64,000 bases of DNA from positions 11,360,941 through 11,424,940 of the forward strand of contig NC_037256.1 of assembly GCF_000002425.4 (NCBI RefSeq), in the 5' to 3' direction. This DNA is from Physcomitrium patens. Taxonomy: Eukaryota; Streptophyta; Bryopsida; Funariales; Funariaceae. Of this stretch, positions 48,706 through 61,530 are shown one piece after another. The notes under the pieces are model-generated. The model saw only the letters and a program-made list of their open reading frames with translations, made no database searches and was not told the origin of the DNA. The translations under genes were made by a program, and so were the position numbers. How positions within the stretch are numbered: the stretch's first letter is position 1; every line of letters begins with the position of its first letter.

Positions 48706-50800
48706 AGCATAGCATGACATCGTGTGGATGGATGGATTTCCTTCAAACTCATTCATTTTGCTTGATACTGTAGTGAAAATGTTTCTACTCAATGACGATA
48801 TCTTGTTTTCTGAAGGATTTTCTTGGCTGTTGTAAGGGTTCGGTTCATGCTTAAGTTCATGCTTGTGCACAATGTGGAAAATAGCAGGCACTCGAAATAT
48901 GTAAATCCATCGCGTTCTTTAGTTACTTGATAAGCATGTACCATGACGTCGTGGATAATAAACAAGTAGTTTCTGATGCTAACGATTTTTTTTAATTTTT
49001 ATTTATTTTTTTATTTTTTTCGTTTGATTGTTTGATTGTTTGATTGTTTGTTTTTTGTTTTTTGTTTTTTTTTTGCAGGGATTCAAAAATTCGAGACCTG
49101 AAGGGCACCTCAAGGCCACCCCGTCCATGGGAGGTCCTCACCTAAAGTAATACCTAGGAGCACGTTTCCCCTCTTTTAAACAAGGTAGTTGCTCTGTGCT
49201 ATCTTTTTCTTTGATAAAGTCCGTGTTTGTCAATAACCCTTAGAGAACAGCAGCTGGAATGATTCTCTAGCTGCATTATGAACCGTGGGTTATTCCGGAA
49301 TGTTTTTGCAGGAAAGTTGTAGTTTTTCTAGAACGAAAGGTGTACAGAGATGCAGTATTATGTAGCATTCTCTCGATTGACCTCTGCTATATATCTCGTG
49401 GTCAAGGTAACAAGCACTTATCTCTGCTAAGAGTCGTGCATTAAGAGTTTTGAACCGTACATGTAAATACAATGCCACTTGATAAGGGATGGAAGGAGTT
49501 AGTCATCTCAATTTTGCACTCTTCTAGATTATAGTGAAGACTGAGTTGGAATTAGTGATATGAGTTCATCGAAAGAGCCTTGTAATTACATATTATTGTT
49601 GCTTACGCTTTGATTTGTGAAATCGTGTAAGCTTGATGGTCCAAGCTGGGTTTTCCAATTCATTCTGCAACTTTCTCTACATTTAACATGACATCTCAAT
49701 TCTACTGGATCCACTTATGCAGTCACTGAGATTCTTATTGAAGATGTGTTTTAACATAGAATGGTCATTCTTGTTCCATCATATCTGTGATGAAGGCTCT
49801 GTAACGAAAGATCAGAATTTCGTTGGATCGAAAACTGATTTCACTCCATGGCACACACAAAATTGTTCCCCTTCAGCATGCTCAGTGGCTAACTTCGACC
49901 CATCCGTAGTCAAGATGTACCATAAAAAAGTTCTGACATGTCGAGTTCACTATTACTATGCTGATCTAAAGAACTTCTTTGACCCTTCGATTTCCATGTG
50001 AAGGCTGGAACGGTTTCCTAGGCTATCATGCCGCAAGTGGACTTGCAACGAACTGAATCAAGATGCCCTGTGATAGGTGTTCTTTATGCATACTTTTTGG
50101 ATTCCAAATACCGCCTTCATGAGGAAGTTTATGTTGGAGTAAATCAATAGATCAAGTTGATTGCACAGCTTTCCGATTTGTAAATGAACTGACCTAGACG
50201 CATTTCTAACAACTACTATATGCGAGCGTAATTTTTAACTGCCATCCATAAACTAACTATAGCACTTCAAATTGACGCTCGTAGAATATTGCGTCAAAAT
50301 CGCAGTGCACTTTGGGTAGATAGTTTCACGTTTAAAACATTATAATGGCTCATCCATCATTCGCTGACCGTTTTAACTGGATTATCATGTCGTCATATAG
50401 CATATCCTGGTCCCACTTGCAAGGAAGTGACGCTGCATTGGTAGCTGAAGGTCGTCCTCCTCAACACACCACATAAGACCCCTGCAGAATCTTTTCCGAT
50501 TAACATGCAGATACACAAGCAATGACTGTCGGAACAAAAGAAAATTCCCCATCGGCAATCAGAAACCCTCACCATCGTTGAATAAACTCCAAATCTGCAC
50601 ATCTTTCTCCAACCCACCAACTTTTCTTCTTTTTATTGACTGGGTTACCTTTCCAAAAAACAGCCAATGATCAAATAATCAACTAAAGCAATGGAGTGCA
50701 GCAGACAAGTAAAAATGTCGAGAAGGACATGAGAACGTCCATGCAGTGTTTGACGCTACACACAAGACTGGAGTGAGATGCACAGGGCTGAAGCTGGAGG
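48706..50800. other. 3' region of MYB-CC and intergenic DNA
   Basis: Begins as the probable 3'-UTR of the MYB-CC gene. A T-rich tract at about 48985-49076 ends in TTTTTTTGCAG, a strong splice acceptor at 49078, so an alternative last exon is possible (see findings). The frame at 49717-50001 has no family similarity. Nothing else was recognised. Confidence 0.4.
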
Positions 50801-52527
50801 TTGACGCAGGATTATAAAAAAAGTAGGCTCGGGTACATGAATCCCTCAACCCAGGTACAACACGACTGTGCTGATGTCAGGAAAAGGGTTAGAGATGACC
50901 CAACTGCGTGGCACGAGCTTCGCAGCGAAAATAACCGATTTGGCAACTCACGAGAAGTGGGAAAGGAATTGCGGGACCCAACATGGCATGAGACCGAAGC
51001 TGGGTTTAATGGCGATCAGTCAAGGGGGCTGACTATTTCCGAAAACTGTACACAGCGTGACCCCGTGCGCCGTGATTCCAACTCCGAATCTTGGTTTTGC
51101 AAAATTAGCAAAATCCACGACGCCTACAAAGACCAGTGAAGTTGATTCCTTTGAAAGCGATTGGAAACCAGATTCTCTCACACACCACGGCACCGAGGAC
51201 CACATTTCTCACCTTTCGGTATTGTGATGATCCTGTGAGTCATGCCCCGAAGACTGATCTGTGAATCCATCCGCATTTCGCAAATACGACCCTTTTCCAC
51301 ACATAGGTCCGATTTTTAGGGCGTACACACGCATTGACGGATCCCTAACATATTCATGGCTTCCTCACCCACTTGCGCTCGTCTGCGGTTGTTCTTGCGC
51401 TTCCTGCGGTAACGTCGCTCCTAACCTCGCTTCTAAGATACTTCTGGGATTGCTTCTACAATTCAAGTTCTATGAAAAGAATCTGTGTACCGAAATAGAT
51501 GTACATTTTTAAAATGAGACATGTGGGTTTCTACTGTGGCTCCGATGAGTTTGGTAGTAGGTTTGTTTCAAGAGTATTGGAGTTTGTGTTGCACAGCATC
51601 TTAATTGTGTGTAAGTGTTATTTTTTTTGTAAAATAGGTGAGGTTTATAACAATTGGATACTAGATGTAGGGGATATAGTTTTGGTAACTTCTAGTTTGG
51701 TATGAAAATGAGGTTTTGAGTTTTTGTTTGTGTTTCATTTGAGAATAACAAAAATTAGATAGTTATGATTTATGTATAATATATAATAGTCAACCTTTTT
51801 AGGGTGATTAGATATGAGTATAATAGTATCAAACATTTTATGTTTAAGTCATGTATATTTATGTAATTTTTTAAAGTGTTTTGGCCACTATTTTGTTATT
51901 TTTACATATTATTATTTTTAATTAAAAACATGATATTTGTCTCAGTAGATCTAAGTACACATGTATTATTCCACCTTGGTGTAAGCATCTTGTCATTTGA
52001 TTTAAAATGTTGTTCTTGATTAATATAAAGTGACAATGAAGTTAGGTGTTGACATATTCAATTTATTGTATTTGTAATAGATAAAGTTATGAGTTGATTT
52101 ATCAAGAAGATATGATCAAATGGTTTGTATTTCTACAATGCCTCATGCAAAGAAGATAGGAAAGATGAACATGTAGTTTTAATTGAATATTTAACAATGT
52201 CATTGGATAGCTTTATTAATATTGTGTGATATTTTTAGTGGCTTTTTCAACTAGTTTCAAAATATACACATTTAATGCAAAGATGCACAATAGTTGTTAT
52301 AATTTTGCATCGGTACTAGGCTATAATACAATAATTTATATGTATAAACAGTATGTTAATAAAATATTAGAAAAAACTCTTTTAGGGTGACTTATAAGAT
52401 ATAAATGTTTAAGTTACATATGTACATATATCCATACATACATACATACATACATATAAACTTATTTGATACTTAATGTAAAATACATGAGTTGTAAGTG
52501 AACTTCAATAATGATAATTAACTAACT

Positions 52528-52568
<41 letters not shown>

Positions 52569-53100
52569 TAAAAATAATTTATGATATTGTATTTATTAAT
52601 TATTTTAATTCTTCATATTTCACATGAATCATGTGCACAAGCATATACAAAGATTTCATGTGTAATCATAAGAAAGACGTCATGTGTCAAACGTCATGAA
52701 CTATATCACAATAATTTAATGTATCAAGATTTTTTCATGACAAAACCCATACCGAGTAACATTTCCGAGCTAACTGTATGGAGAAGACCATTTTCCATTG
52801 AATATTCGAGTTCTAATTTTTCCTATTCAGTTTTGTTGTAATCTGTTGCCACATGTAGACCTGCCGGGAACAGTTGACTTCACGTTTAACACACCGATGA
52901 AGTCTTTGAGAAAAGGATCTTTACGGCCAGAGTCTGGTACTGCGTGCAGTTGACTCCGTGTATTCGGTCCCATTCACCGAAGCTGCTTTCATGAGCCACA
53001 CATTTCTAATAATAGAGTTATAGATTTCTTTCATAGCCAGAGAGAGTTGGAATGAAACACAAGTCAATTGATCTGTCGGGTACCCATCGGCGTTCGTATA
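50801..53100. other. intergenic DNA with microsatellites
   Basis: A moderate-GC part (50.8-51.5 kb) holds a 100-codon hydrophilic frame starting at the ATG at 50837, which I do not recognise. After about 51.5 kb the sequence is AT-rich, with a (CATA)n tract at about 52433-52456 and an (AT)n tract at about 52535-52562. No gene supported. Confidence 0.4.
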
Positions 53101-53355
53101 TTCGCACGCTCTACCCCTCCAGTGTTCTTTTGAGCAGTATTAATACAGTGCTCGAGCCGGTCACTGCATCCTCGGATCCCGGCTCAAGGATGTCACTTGC
53201 TGTGCAGTTTTTCTGAAGTCGAAGTTACTGTGCCTTCTGTTTGCCCAAAACTTGCCTCGAGTTGCAGGTTTTGAGGTGTTTGGAATCTATTTGATTCCCT
53301 CTCGGACGAGTATATTACAATCGACCAGTAGCACAGAACTGATTATCAAGTTTAG

Positions 53356-53617
53356 GTGAGACGTCATTCCCTGTCCCCTGTAGCTGGTTCAATCAATTTT
53401 TTTTTTTTAGTTTGGAACTCACTTGTTGGGTGACAGGAGTTGTCAGAATCGTAATGTGTATAAGGGAAGGACAATGGTTGTTGTTGCTACTTTATTTTTC
53501 TTTGTTTTTTGGGTCTTTTAAGAGGTATTAATTTGATTTTGTGCTTGTGACTGCTCCAAGTTTCAGTGCATCAGGATGTGTAATACGTTCAATCATGTGT
53601 CCTCTTTGCGTATGCAG
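53356..53617 (+). other. 5'-UTR intron of the lipase gene
   Basis: A donor TTTAG|GTGAGA at 53355/53356 pairs with an acceptor TATGCAG at 53617, eight bases before the ATG at 53626. A T-rich tract at about 53398-53408 lies within. Leader introns next to the start codon are common in moss genes. The motifs are seen; use of the intron is inferred. Confidence 0.55.
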
Positions 53618-53625
53618 GAGATAGA

Positions 53626-55263
53626 ATGTCGTCGTTTTCAACTCTTTTGACACAGCCATCTCTGTCCCAAGTTGCGGGTATTCACTTGCGAACTGGATGC
53701 AAAGGAGTAATTCAGGCAGCGTCCAGTACTGCAACGCTAGTAATCCTGCCACCATTATTGCCCAGGGGGCTGCAAAACAGGGGGTTACAATCAAGTACCA
53801 GTCTATGCAACAGGCACCTGATCAGGAGGTCTCCACATACCCACGATAAGCGGGGAATTATCATGGCATCTCAGGTTATGGCGGCGGATGAGCTAATGCA
53901 GGAGTCGAAGGATGCCACGGTGCCACCTAATACTCTAGCACAGAGATGGAGAGACATTCAAGGTGCCACGGACTGGAAAGGTATGCTGGACCCAATAGAT
54001 TCCGACCTGCGAGCGGAGCTTATCCGCTACGGAGAATTCGCCCAAGCATGCTACGACGGGTTTGATGGCGAAGTGTACTCGAAATATCGAGGGAGCTGCC
54101 GTTACAAGAGGGAGGATTTTCTCAACAACGCAGGTCTCGCTAACTCTGGATACGAGGTCACGAAGTACTTGTACACCACTACCGATGTGACAAGCCTTCT
54201 CCTCCTCGGCGAGTCTGACGCGCCCATGGAGCGCATGTCGAACTGGGCGGGGTTCGTCGCCATCTGCACCGATGAGGAGCGTATCAAGCAGCTCGGTCGC
54301 CGTGACATTGTCGTGGCGTGGCGTGGCACCAGTGCGAAACTCGAATGGGCAGCAAATCTGAAACGAACTCTCGTCCCATCCTCTTTAGACGACCGAGACC
54401 AGCGCGACAACTGGCTCGACCCTAGGGTGCGAATAGAGAAAGGTTTTCTCAGTCTCTACACAACTAAGAATCCCAGGACGCGCTCCAACAAGAGCAGCGC
54501 CCGGGAGCAGCTACTCTCCGAGCTCCTCCGCCTGATAAAGAAGTACGACGATGAAACGCTGTCGATCACCATCACAGGCCACAGCCTAGGTGCTGCCATG
54601 GCAACCGTCTCAGCTTACGACATCGCGGAGTCAGGTATCAATCGACATAGCATGGATGATATGAAAATTCCCTCGCAATGGAACGAACACACAACTCCTA
54701 CACCCACATCGGACCCGTCCCAAACCACGCATATGAACACTGTACCCATCACCGTCTTCTCCTTCGCTGGACCTCGGGTGGGCAACTCCCCGTTTGTCGA
54801 CCGCGTCCAGGCCCTTGGCATCAAAGCCCTGCGTGTCGTCAATTACCACGATTACGTTCCTCGAGTTCCTGGTTTCTTCGCCAACGAAGAGATGCGAATG
54901 GTGCAAAACCTGATCGATAAGCTGCGGTGGACATACTCCCACTGCGGTGTTGAGCTGGAGATCAACAGCGACCACTCACCATACCTGCGGCGAAAAGCGG
55001 GCGTCGCAAACGTACACAATCTGGAGGGGTACTTACATTTGCTGGCGGGTTATCAGGGACCTGGTCGCGGGATCGGGAAGGATTTCAAGCTAATGCACCG
55101 TCGCGATATTGCACTTGTGAACAAGAGCTCAGATTTCTTGGTGCCGCAGCAGCTTGTGCCGTCCTTCTGGCGGCAGCTCGCGAACAAGGGTTTAGTTCAG
55201 AATGATGATGGCGATTGGATTATGCCCGAGCGGGACACTGAGGATATGCCCTACTCCACCTGA
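53626..55263 (+). CDS. class 3 lipase, phospholipase A1 type (DAD1-like family)
   Basis: An intron-less 545-aa coding region for an alpha/beta hydrolase of the plant PLA1 class I/II group, which removes fatty acids from glycerolipids and in plants supplies oxylipin precursors. Ser320 sits in the nucleophile elbow GHSLGAA. Asp409 in NYHDYVPRVPG and His464 in NVHNLEGYLH complete the expected catalytic triad. The conserved start of the mature domain is LAQRWRDIQGATDWKGMLDP, followed by DSDLRAELIRYGEFAQACYD. The first ~80 residues are rich in Ser, Thr, Leu and Arg with few acidic residues, a likely chloroplast transit peptide. A second Met at residue 80 precedes the core and could give a cytosolic form. 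A Thr/Pro/Ser-rich insertion (about residues 352-372) follows the nucleophile region. GC is higher than in its neighbours. Substrate choice cannot be told from sequence. Confidence 0.94.
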   Translation: MSSFSTLLTQPSLSQVAGIHLRTGCKGVIQAASSTATLVILPPLLPRGLQNRGLQSSTSLCNRHLIRRSPHTHDKRGIIMASQVMAADELMQESKDATVPPNTLAQRWRDIQGATDWKGMLDPIDSDLRAELIRYGEFAQACYDGFDGEVYSKYRGSCRYKREDFLNNAGLANSGYEVTKYLYTTTDVTSLLLLGESDAPMERMSNWAGFVAICTDEERIKQLGRRDIVVAWRGTSAKLEWAANLKRTLVPSSLDDRDQRDNWLDPRVRIEKGFLSLYTTKNPRTRSNKSSAREQLLSELLRLIKKYDDETLSITITGHSLGAAMATVSAYDIAESGINRHSMDDMKIPSQWNEHTTPTPTSDPSQTTHMNTVPITVFSFAGPRVGNSPFVDRVQALGIKALRVVNYHDYVPRVPGFFANEEMRMVQNLIDKLRWTYSHCGVELEINSDHSPYLRRKAGVANVHNLEGYLHLLAGYQGPGRGIGKDFKLMHRRDIALVNKSSDFLVPQQLVPSFWRQLANKGLVQNDDGDWIMPERDTEDMPYST

Positions 55264-56918
55264 GCACTATGTGTCTATCTTCATCAGCCTCTTCTGTTCT
55301 ATTTAGTGTGTAAAGATTTGACTTAAACAAGTTTGTGTTCATTGACATGAAGACTTGGATTTTCTACGAGTAATTTGACAGTTAGGGAGTTTCACAATGA
55401 GAGTTTGCGACGTTTAGAAATTGGTCACCTCTTTAAATTGTAAATTTTCCCGCTGCGTATATACAAGGTGACGTTTTCCTCAATCATTCATTTACAGGTG
55501 CACACTCCGATCTCAAAGTGCAGAAGGAAGATGAGATACCGCCAGTAAACCATTCTCCAATTTGTCTGCTACAGTTACAGCAGCAGAATTAACATCTGCG
55601 CCGAATGGATTCTTCAAGTCACTTGTGTGGATATGGCTTCAGAAAAAGCCTCATTGAGCACGTTGAGATGGATAGAGTTGCCTGCTCATGTCAGTCTTAT
55701 ATTTTTTGCTATTCTGGTTTTTTTTAATTGTTTTTTGGTCGATTGTCGTTGCTTGGTTTTTCGACATCAAGCTCCACCAGTAGTCAGGATGCTTGGAGTG
55801 GACGGCAAGCGAACTGCCACAATAAAACAGACCAGCGTGCCATTTTAGAAATACCATGAGAAGCGTCTCAAAGCTACACCATTGTGCAATTCCTCTTCTT
55901 TCGTGTACCTAAACCACCACTTGTTTTTATTTATTTATTTATCTTTGAATCTTCTCATCATACTCAATGCGCACATCTGACTTCTGCCGAGGAAACATGT
56001 TTCGACTAGCAGAGGCTCCGATCGTCTACCTCGTCTGTTCTGAACTCAACCATGCTCGACAGCAAGACGGCTACAAAAATCACCTCTCTCAACGATATTA
56101 CGCACGAGTAGTGCACCAAAACTTCGACTATCCAAGAGCTTCGAAAACATGTAAGGCGAAGTTGAAACAAGCCATGTGCTCAGGGGAGCAGATCGAAGAC
56201 TGTGGATGATGACCTCCCAAGGTTTGAAATGTCTAGTTCCGGACAAGGCTGCTCCAGCAAGGAGAATGAAACCTAGCAGACTAACATTGCAGTGTTGTGG
56301 AAGACATGCAACCAAATCCATTGCAGCAGCACGTCGAGCATGAAATGGACATTGAACAGTCAATGTTTTAGGCATTCCAAGGCAACATTACAAGACAAAT
56401 ATGTTGAAATGGTCCAACAATAGAATCATGCACCTCTTTGTAAAACGGAACTTGAATCATGCACTTATTCCCATAGTTGAGTGGAAATAAAAACTAGTTG
56501 GACAGAAACTTGCAGTTGTAATTGTTATGAAATGGAAATTCATTCATGTTGCAGATTTGCAAGAAGAAGGGAGAGCCAGCACTTTGTGAAACTTGTTATA
56601 TACTGGAAAAATCTGAGCTTGTAGTACAAATCATATGGTATCATTCAACAGTTCTCCTCTTGAAGTGGGACTTAGTTCTCTACTAAAAGAAGGTCTAACC
56701 TATCATTGAAAGTTTGAAACTTATTTCTTAGAAGAGGCTTTGTGAAGATATATGTTGCGATTTGCTCTGTAGAACAATATACCAATCCAATTTGTCTTTT
56801 TTCCACACATTGCTTGATGAAATAATGTTTTGAAACCAATGCTTTATAAAATCATAGTGTGTTGAATTCTTAGCAATAATAATAGTATTCTAGTTATCCT
56901 CATAAATCAAAATCTTTT
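55264..56918. other. 3' flank of the lipase gene and intergenic DNA
   Basis: Probable lipase 3'-UTR, followed by moderate-GC DNA that becomes AT-rich after about 56.4 kb. Short frames at 55627-55848 (plus) and 56046-56375 (minus) have no recognised similarity. A TTTA/TTTAT simple tract lies at about 55924-55941. Confidence 0.4.
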
Positions 56919-57457
56919 TGTCAAGGATATGAATCTCAAAGATAGAAAACTCAATACCTTCTTGAATTACTTGAATAGATTTGAAAGTTACTCAAAGATG
57001 GTATCATATTGAACTAGAATGGCTATTGCCAAAGATAAGAAGATTAGAAAGTTTTGAAAAAATAGTAAAGACTTAAAAAGTATTGACAAGAGTGAAGAAG
57101 GCTTTAATCTTGCATCCATATATATTATCTAATTAGGAGCTATGTGGCAATGTTCTATAGGACCTCCAAGACATGTTGACTTGGCAAGACATGTATTTTA
57201 ACTTATAAGGTAAGTTTTCTATATTTATACTACATAGGTTAATTTTTTCCACAAGCTACTAATACATATGGCATATGAATAACTTGTTGATTAAATTTCT
57301 AATATTTTAATCAACTACAAATATGTATAAATTCATAACTGCATTTGTAAAGCTTCTAAGAAGCTTATTTAGAAGATATTATAAAATAAATCTACATTTA
57401 TTTACTTCTACCTAATCATACAAGTAACTATTATAACAAATATGTATGTTTGTGACA
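56919..57457 (-). repeat. 3' LTR of the gypsy element
   Basis: 539 bp with TGTCA...TGACA inverted ends, homologous to the solo LTR at 6232-6771 and the LTR at 63244-63781. A purine-rich stretch in the element sense (CCTAAAAAGAATAG) lies just inside, at about 57460-57473, as expected of a polypurine tract. Confidence 0.8.
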
Positions 57458-58446
57458 TTACTATTCTTTTTAGGAATGAGTTCCATAAAAAATAATCATT
57501 ATCTGTTATGGATCTTGTTATTCTTTATTTTGGTTTTGATAGATGTCACCAATGAAAAACCTCAACTCTCTTTGCTACATTTAAAAAATTCTTTGTTGGC
57601 TCCTATGTGCATTTACTAATATCATATCTGCACCAATAAACAAGGCATTCTAATTTATTTTGACGTTTCATTGAATTTAAGACTTCTTCTACCTCAAATT
57701 CTTAAATATTATCCACTTCTATAGAAAGAGGTAGCATTTAACTTCTTTCCAAGATATTCACTATTTTATATGGTTCAAAATGAGACATGTGAAATATATG
57801 ATAAATCTTCATAAACTTTGATAGATGTAATTGATAAGCAACATGATTAAGTTATCCACAAATAGAAAAATATTCAAGCCTACAATAGTCCAACTTATGA
57901 CAAGGAGAAGTAATCTTCATATTATAATGAAGTAAACATACCTTGTCACTTAAATTGAATTGTAGTTGTTCCTTGCAATAGGCATCCACATTGATTTTTT
58001 GTCATTTGTAGCTTTTTTTAACTATGCCTTCATTGTTGCATATAGCTCTAATAAATAATTTGTCAAATCTCTTGTCACAAGATTATCAACCTTTAAAAAG
58101 TAAAAAATATCAAGTTATAGATGATAATCATAATTGATAAAGAAAGGTGTCTTTTGAGTAGAAAAATGTACCAAATTATTATATGCAAACTTTGCTAATA
58201 ATAAAAGAGTTGCTCAATCATCTTAATAATAATTGATGGTATACTTTAAATATTACTCAACAACTTCATTTACTCGTTCTATTTATTTAAGAATTTGAAG
58301 ATAAAAAACCAAAGAAAACTTCATATTCACCTTTAAAATCTTAAAAATGGTTTTTTTAAATCTTGATATAAATTGAGTCTTCTTAATCAATATAATATCC
58401 TTAAGTAATTCATGACAATGATAGGTATTATCAAAAAAAAACTTAG

Positions 58447-58971
58447 CTATTTCTTTACATGTGATAGATTTTGTATATAGTACAAAATGTGCCATTTTGT
58501 AAAACGATCTACTATTACAAATATAAAATCATATGAATCTAAGATTGAAAGATATTTAATAAAATCCATAGAAACAAAAGAACATAGTTGTTTCAAAATA
58601 GATAATGGGTCAAAAAGTCTATAAAATCGACAATGAGGGATTTTGGAACTTAAACAAATATCACATGATTGTACAAAGTCTTTGATTGCCTTCCACAATT
58701 GAAGCAATAAAAAATCTTTAGATATTAGCTCTAAAGTCTTATTGTATCTAAAATATACAACTGCTAAAAAGTCATGATAACCTTGATAAATACTAAATTG
58801 TGCTTCACCCTCTGAAATATATAGGTGACCTTTATAATAGAATATGTTGTTTTTGAATTCAAACTTAGAAGTATCATAAGACTTAAAAGAAGTATTCTTG
58901 ATATCATAAACAAGAGGATTAAAATATATACTCGATTGAATTTGCATAACAAAAGTTGAATCAATAATCAA
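58447..58971 (-). pseudogene. gypsy integrase fragment
   Basis: An open stretch of 174 codons covers the integrase zinc-binding region and the start of the catalytic core. Motifs are KDFVQSCDICLSSKIPHCR (the CxxC half of HHCC) and SMDFIKYL...VDRFTKW (first catalytic Asp region). In the first half of HHCC the pattern HDFLAVVYF shows Tyr where the second His is expected. The C-terminal end of the core is broken off by frameshift or stop. It belongs to the element at 56919-63781. Confidence 0.85.
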
Positions 58972-60456
58972 TGTTGATTTTATTGCTCAAAGATAAAATT
59001 GCTTAGGCTTCAAGATGTCCATTCTTTGTTAATTAAAAGCTGCATATCCTTCTTTTGATATAAGATAAAAAAATCTTATGAATGCATCTTATAAGCTTTA
59101 TTATTTTCTAAGACAATATGTGATTTTAAAATCAAAACTTGATAATGACATGCTCTAACGAGCTTGGTGACAATTTAATATCCATGCTGACATGAAGTAC
59201 TTGAGGTTCTTGTGATCTATATATGTGATAATTGAATTAGAAGTACCTTCTAAATAATAAAAATATTATTATAATATAATTATTTATAGTATATAAAAAT
59301 TAATTAAAATATATAATATATTTATAAGTATTGATGTGTATTAGAATAGTTAGTAGATTAATTTAAAGAGAATTGATGGAAGAAAATTTATTTTGAGGTT
59401 TATTTATTTTGATTATAATATTTGAATTATATAAGATTTAGATATTTAGTATAAAATTTAAGAAGAAGATTGGAACTTAAAGATGAAGATTCAAACCTCT
59501 AAGAAACTTATTTGGAAGAATGAAAATAAGGTATAAATAGATGAAGACAAAGATTGAAGATCTTCATCCATATTGGTCAAAAGCCATGTCCAATAGGCTC
59601 TTAGGAGGTTGTCCATGACCATAGGCTCTCAAGAGGCTCTATACAAGTCTCAAGGATTTTAATGACTTCAAAAGAAATATTTAAAAATAAAAGATAAGGA
59701 TCATAAAATTTAAGGTTTATGCTACAATTTGTGTACAAATTTTAAAGGATTTGGAATGAAAATGATGAAATTATAGCCGTTTGAAGTTAAGGTATTTTTT
59801 TAAGACATCTTGTTGCTCTTTCAAAGATACAAGGAATTCTATAATAGCTTTTGGAGATCAAAAGATGTAGTCGCAAGGATAATTTCAAGATTTACATCTT
59901 TTTCAAAGGAATTTTTATATTTGGAGTTTATATAAAGGAGTTATAGAGCATTAAAGACAAAATATGTAATTCAAAGGCAATAAATAAGTCATTTTATTGA
60001 TAGTAATGTTTGGAGCCATATCCTAAGTTTTTGGATGAATTTTTGACTCAAAATTTTCAAAAGTGTATGTTATTAGGTTAAAAAGTTATATATCAAAATT
60101 TTATGGTATTTGAATACTTAATTTATGAGATATAAAGAAAATTGTACACAAGTATATGTAAGCAAGGGTTTGAAGCTATTGGTAGGAATTTGGTGATATC
60201 TCAAGATCTGTAATAAATTTACAATTAAAATTTTTTGTGATAGTTGTTGATAGTATATCAATACTTCATGTAAAATTTTAGTTCGTTTGAATAGTTTGAT
60301 TGTGAGATATGACTTTTTGAATTTTGAAAAGATTTCACCTTAAGGATATATAAGGTTTTAGAATATTTTTATTACATTTTGACTGATCTTTGGTACTTAG
60401 GGCTTGTATATTGATGTAATTGTTCATATAAGAATAATTTTATATATAAACTTGGT

Positions 60457-60488
<32 letters not shown>

Positions 60489-60999
60489 CCTCTGACTTGG
60501 TTGAGCAATTAGTGATAATTAGAAGCCTAGTACTTTTTTAAGGCAAATTCTCTCTACTTTGACAATGTTCTTGAAAAGAATCTATAATTACAAAAAAATA
60601 TTTATTATGGAATTCATAGTTGATCTTTGCTACTAAAAATTTCCTAGAATAGGAAGCTATTGGATGGAATTTTTCATTTGCTCCTATTTGTGATAATATT
60701 GCACCTAAAGCAAAGTTTGATGAATTTGTTTCTATAAAAAAATATCTTAAAGAAGTCGATGCAATACAAGATTGGTGGAGTAGTAAATTCCTTCTTCAAA
60801 ATATCAAAAGATCCTTTGGATTTTTTATTCTAGTTAAATTTTTCTTTATAAGTCAAAAGTATAAATAGGATTACAACTTAAGAAAAGTTCTTGATAAAGA
60901 TCTAGTTGTAATTGACAAAGCTCAAAAAACATTGTATAATTTTTATTGTTCTTAAAATCTTCTAATCTATGATGGTCTAGACCTTCATTCAATCCATCA

Positions 61000-61530
61000 T
61001 AAGCCCTTTGTTGGAAATGATATATCCCAAGAAGTCAACTTGAGTAGTGTGAAATATATACTTTTCTATCTTAGCATATAATCATGTATTTTTAAGTTTT
61101 TACAACACACAACAAACATGAAGTTTATGTTTTTTTATGTTCTTAAAGTAGATTAGAATGTTGTTTATATGATAAATAATAAAATCATCAAGAAACTCAT
61201 AAAAATTATCATTCATGAGATGTTAAAAAGTAACTAGTATGTTTGTGAATCCAAAAGGTATAACATTATATTTGTAATGTCTATACCTAGTTTGAAAAGT
61301 AGTCTTCCATTCATCTCTTTATTTGATGTGGACTAAGTTGTATACTTGTTGTAGATCTATTTTTGTATAGATCTTTGTTTGATTGAATTGGTCAAGAAGT
61401 TCTAAAGTCAAAGATAGGAGATACTTATTATTGATAGTGATTTTGCTAAGTCTTCAATAACCTATGCATATCCATACAGATCCATCATTTTTTCTTCACA
61501 AATGAGATATGAGCTCTTATTGGAGATTTT
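61000..61530 (-). pseudogene. gypsy reverse transcriptase remnant
   Basis: Minus-strand translation in broken frames shows FVKKK then DGSVWICIGY (normally VKKKDGS...MCIDYR) near 61440-61525. It then shows DLQQVYNLVHIK and RDEWKTTFQTRYRHYKYNVI near 61255-61365, and LMNDNFYEFLDDFIIYHINN near 61160-61220. The catalytic YxDD is HINN, so the enzyme is dead. In-frame stops are present. Confidence 0.8.

Noticed and set aside
50837-51139. 100-codon hydrophilic frame
   Set aside because: No similarity, no neighbouring exons and no clear promoter; left as described intergenic DNA.
54102-54410. Minus-strand frame opposite the lipase
   Set aside because: Antisense shadow in GC-rich coding sequence.
56046-56375. 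109-codon minus-strand frame
   Set aside because: No recognised domain, no splice context and no homologue that I can name; composition not clearly coding.
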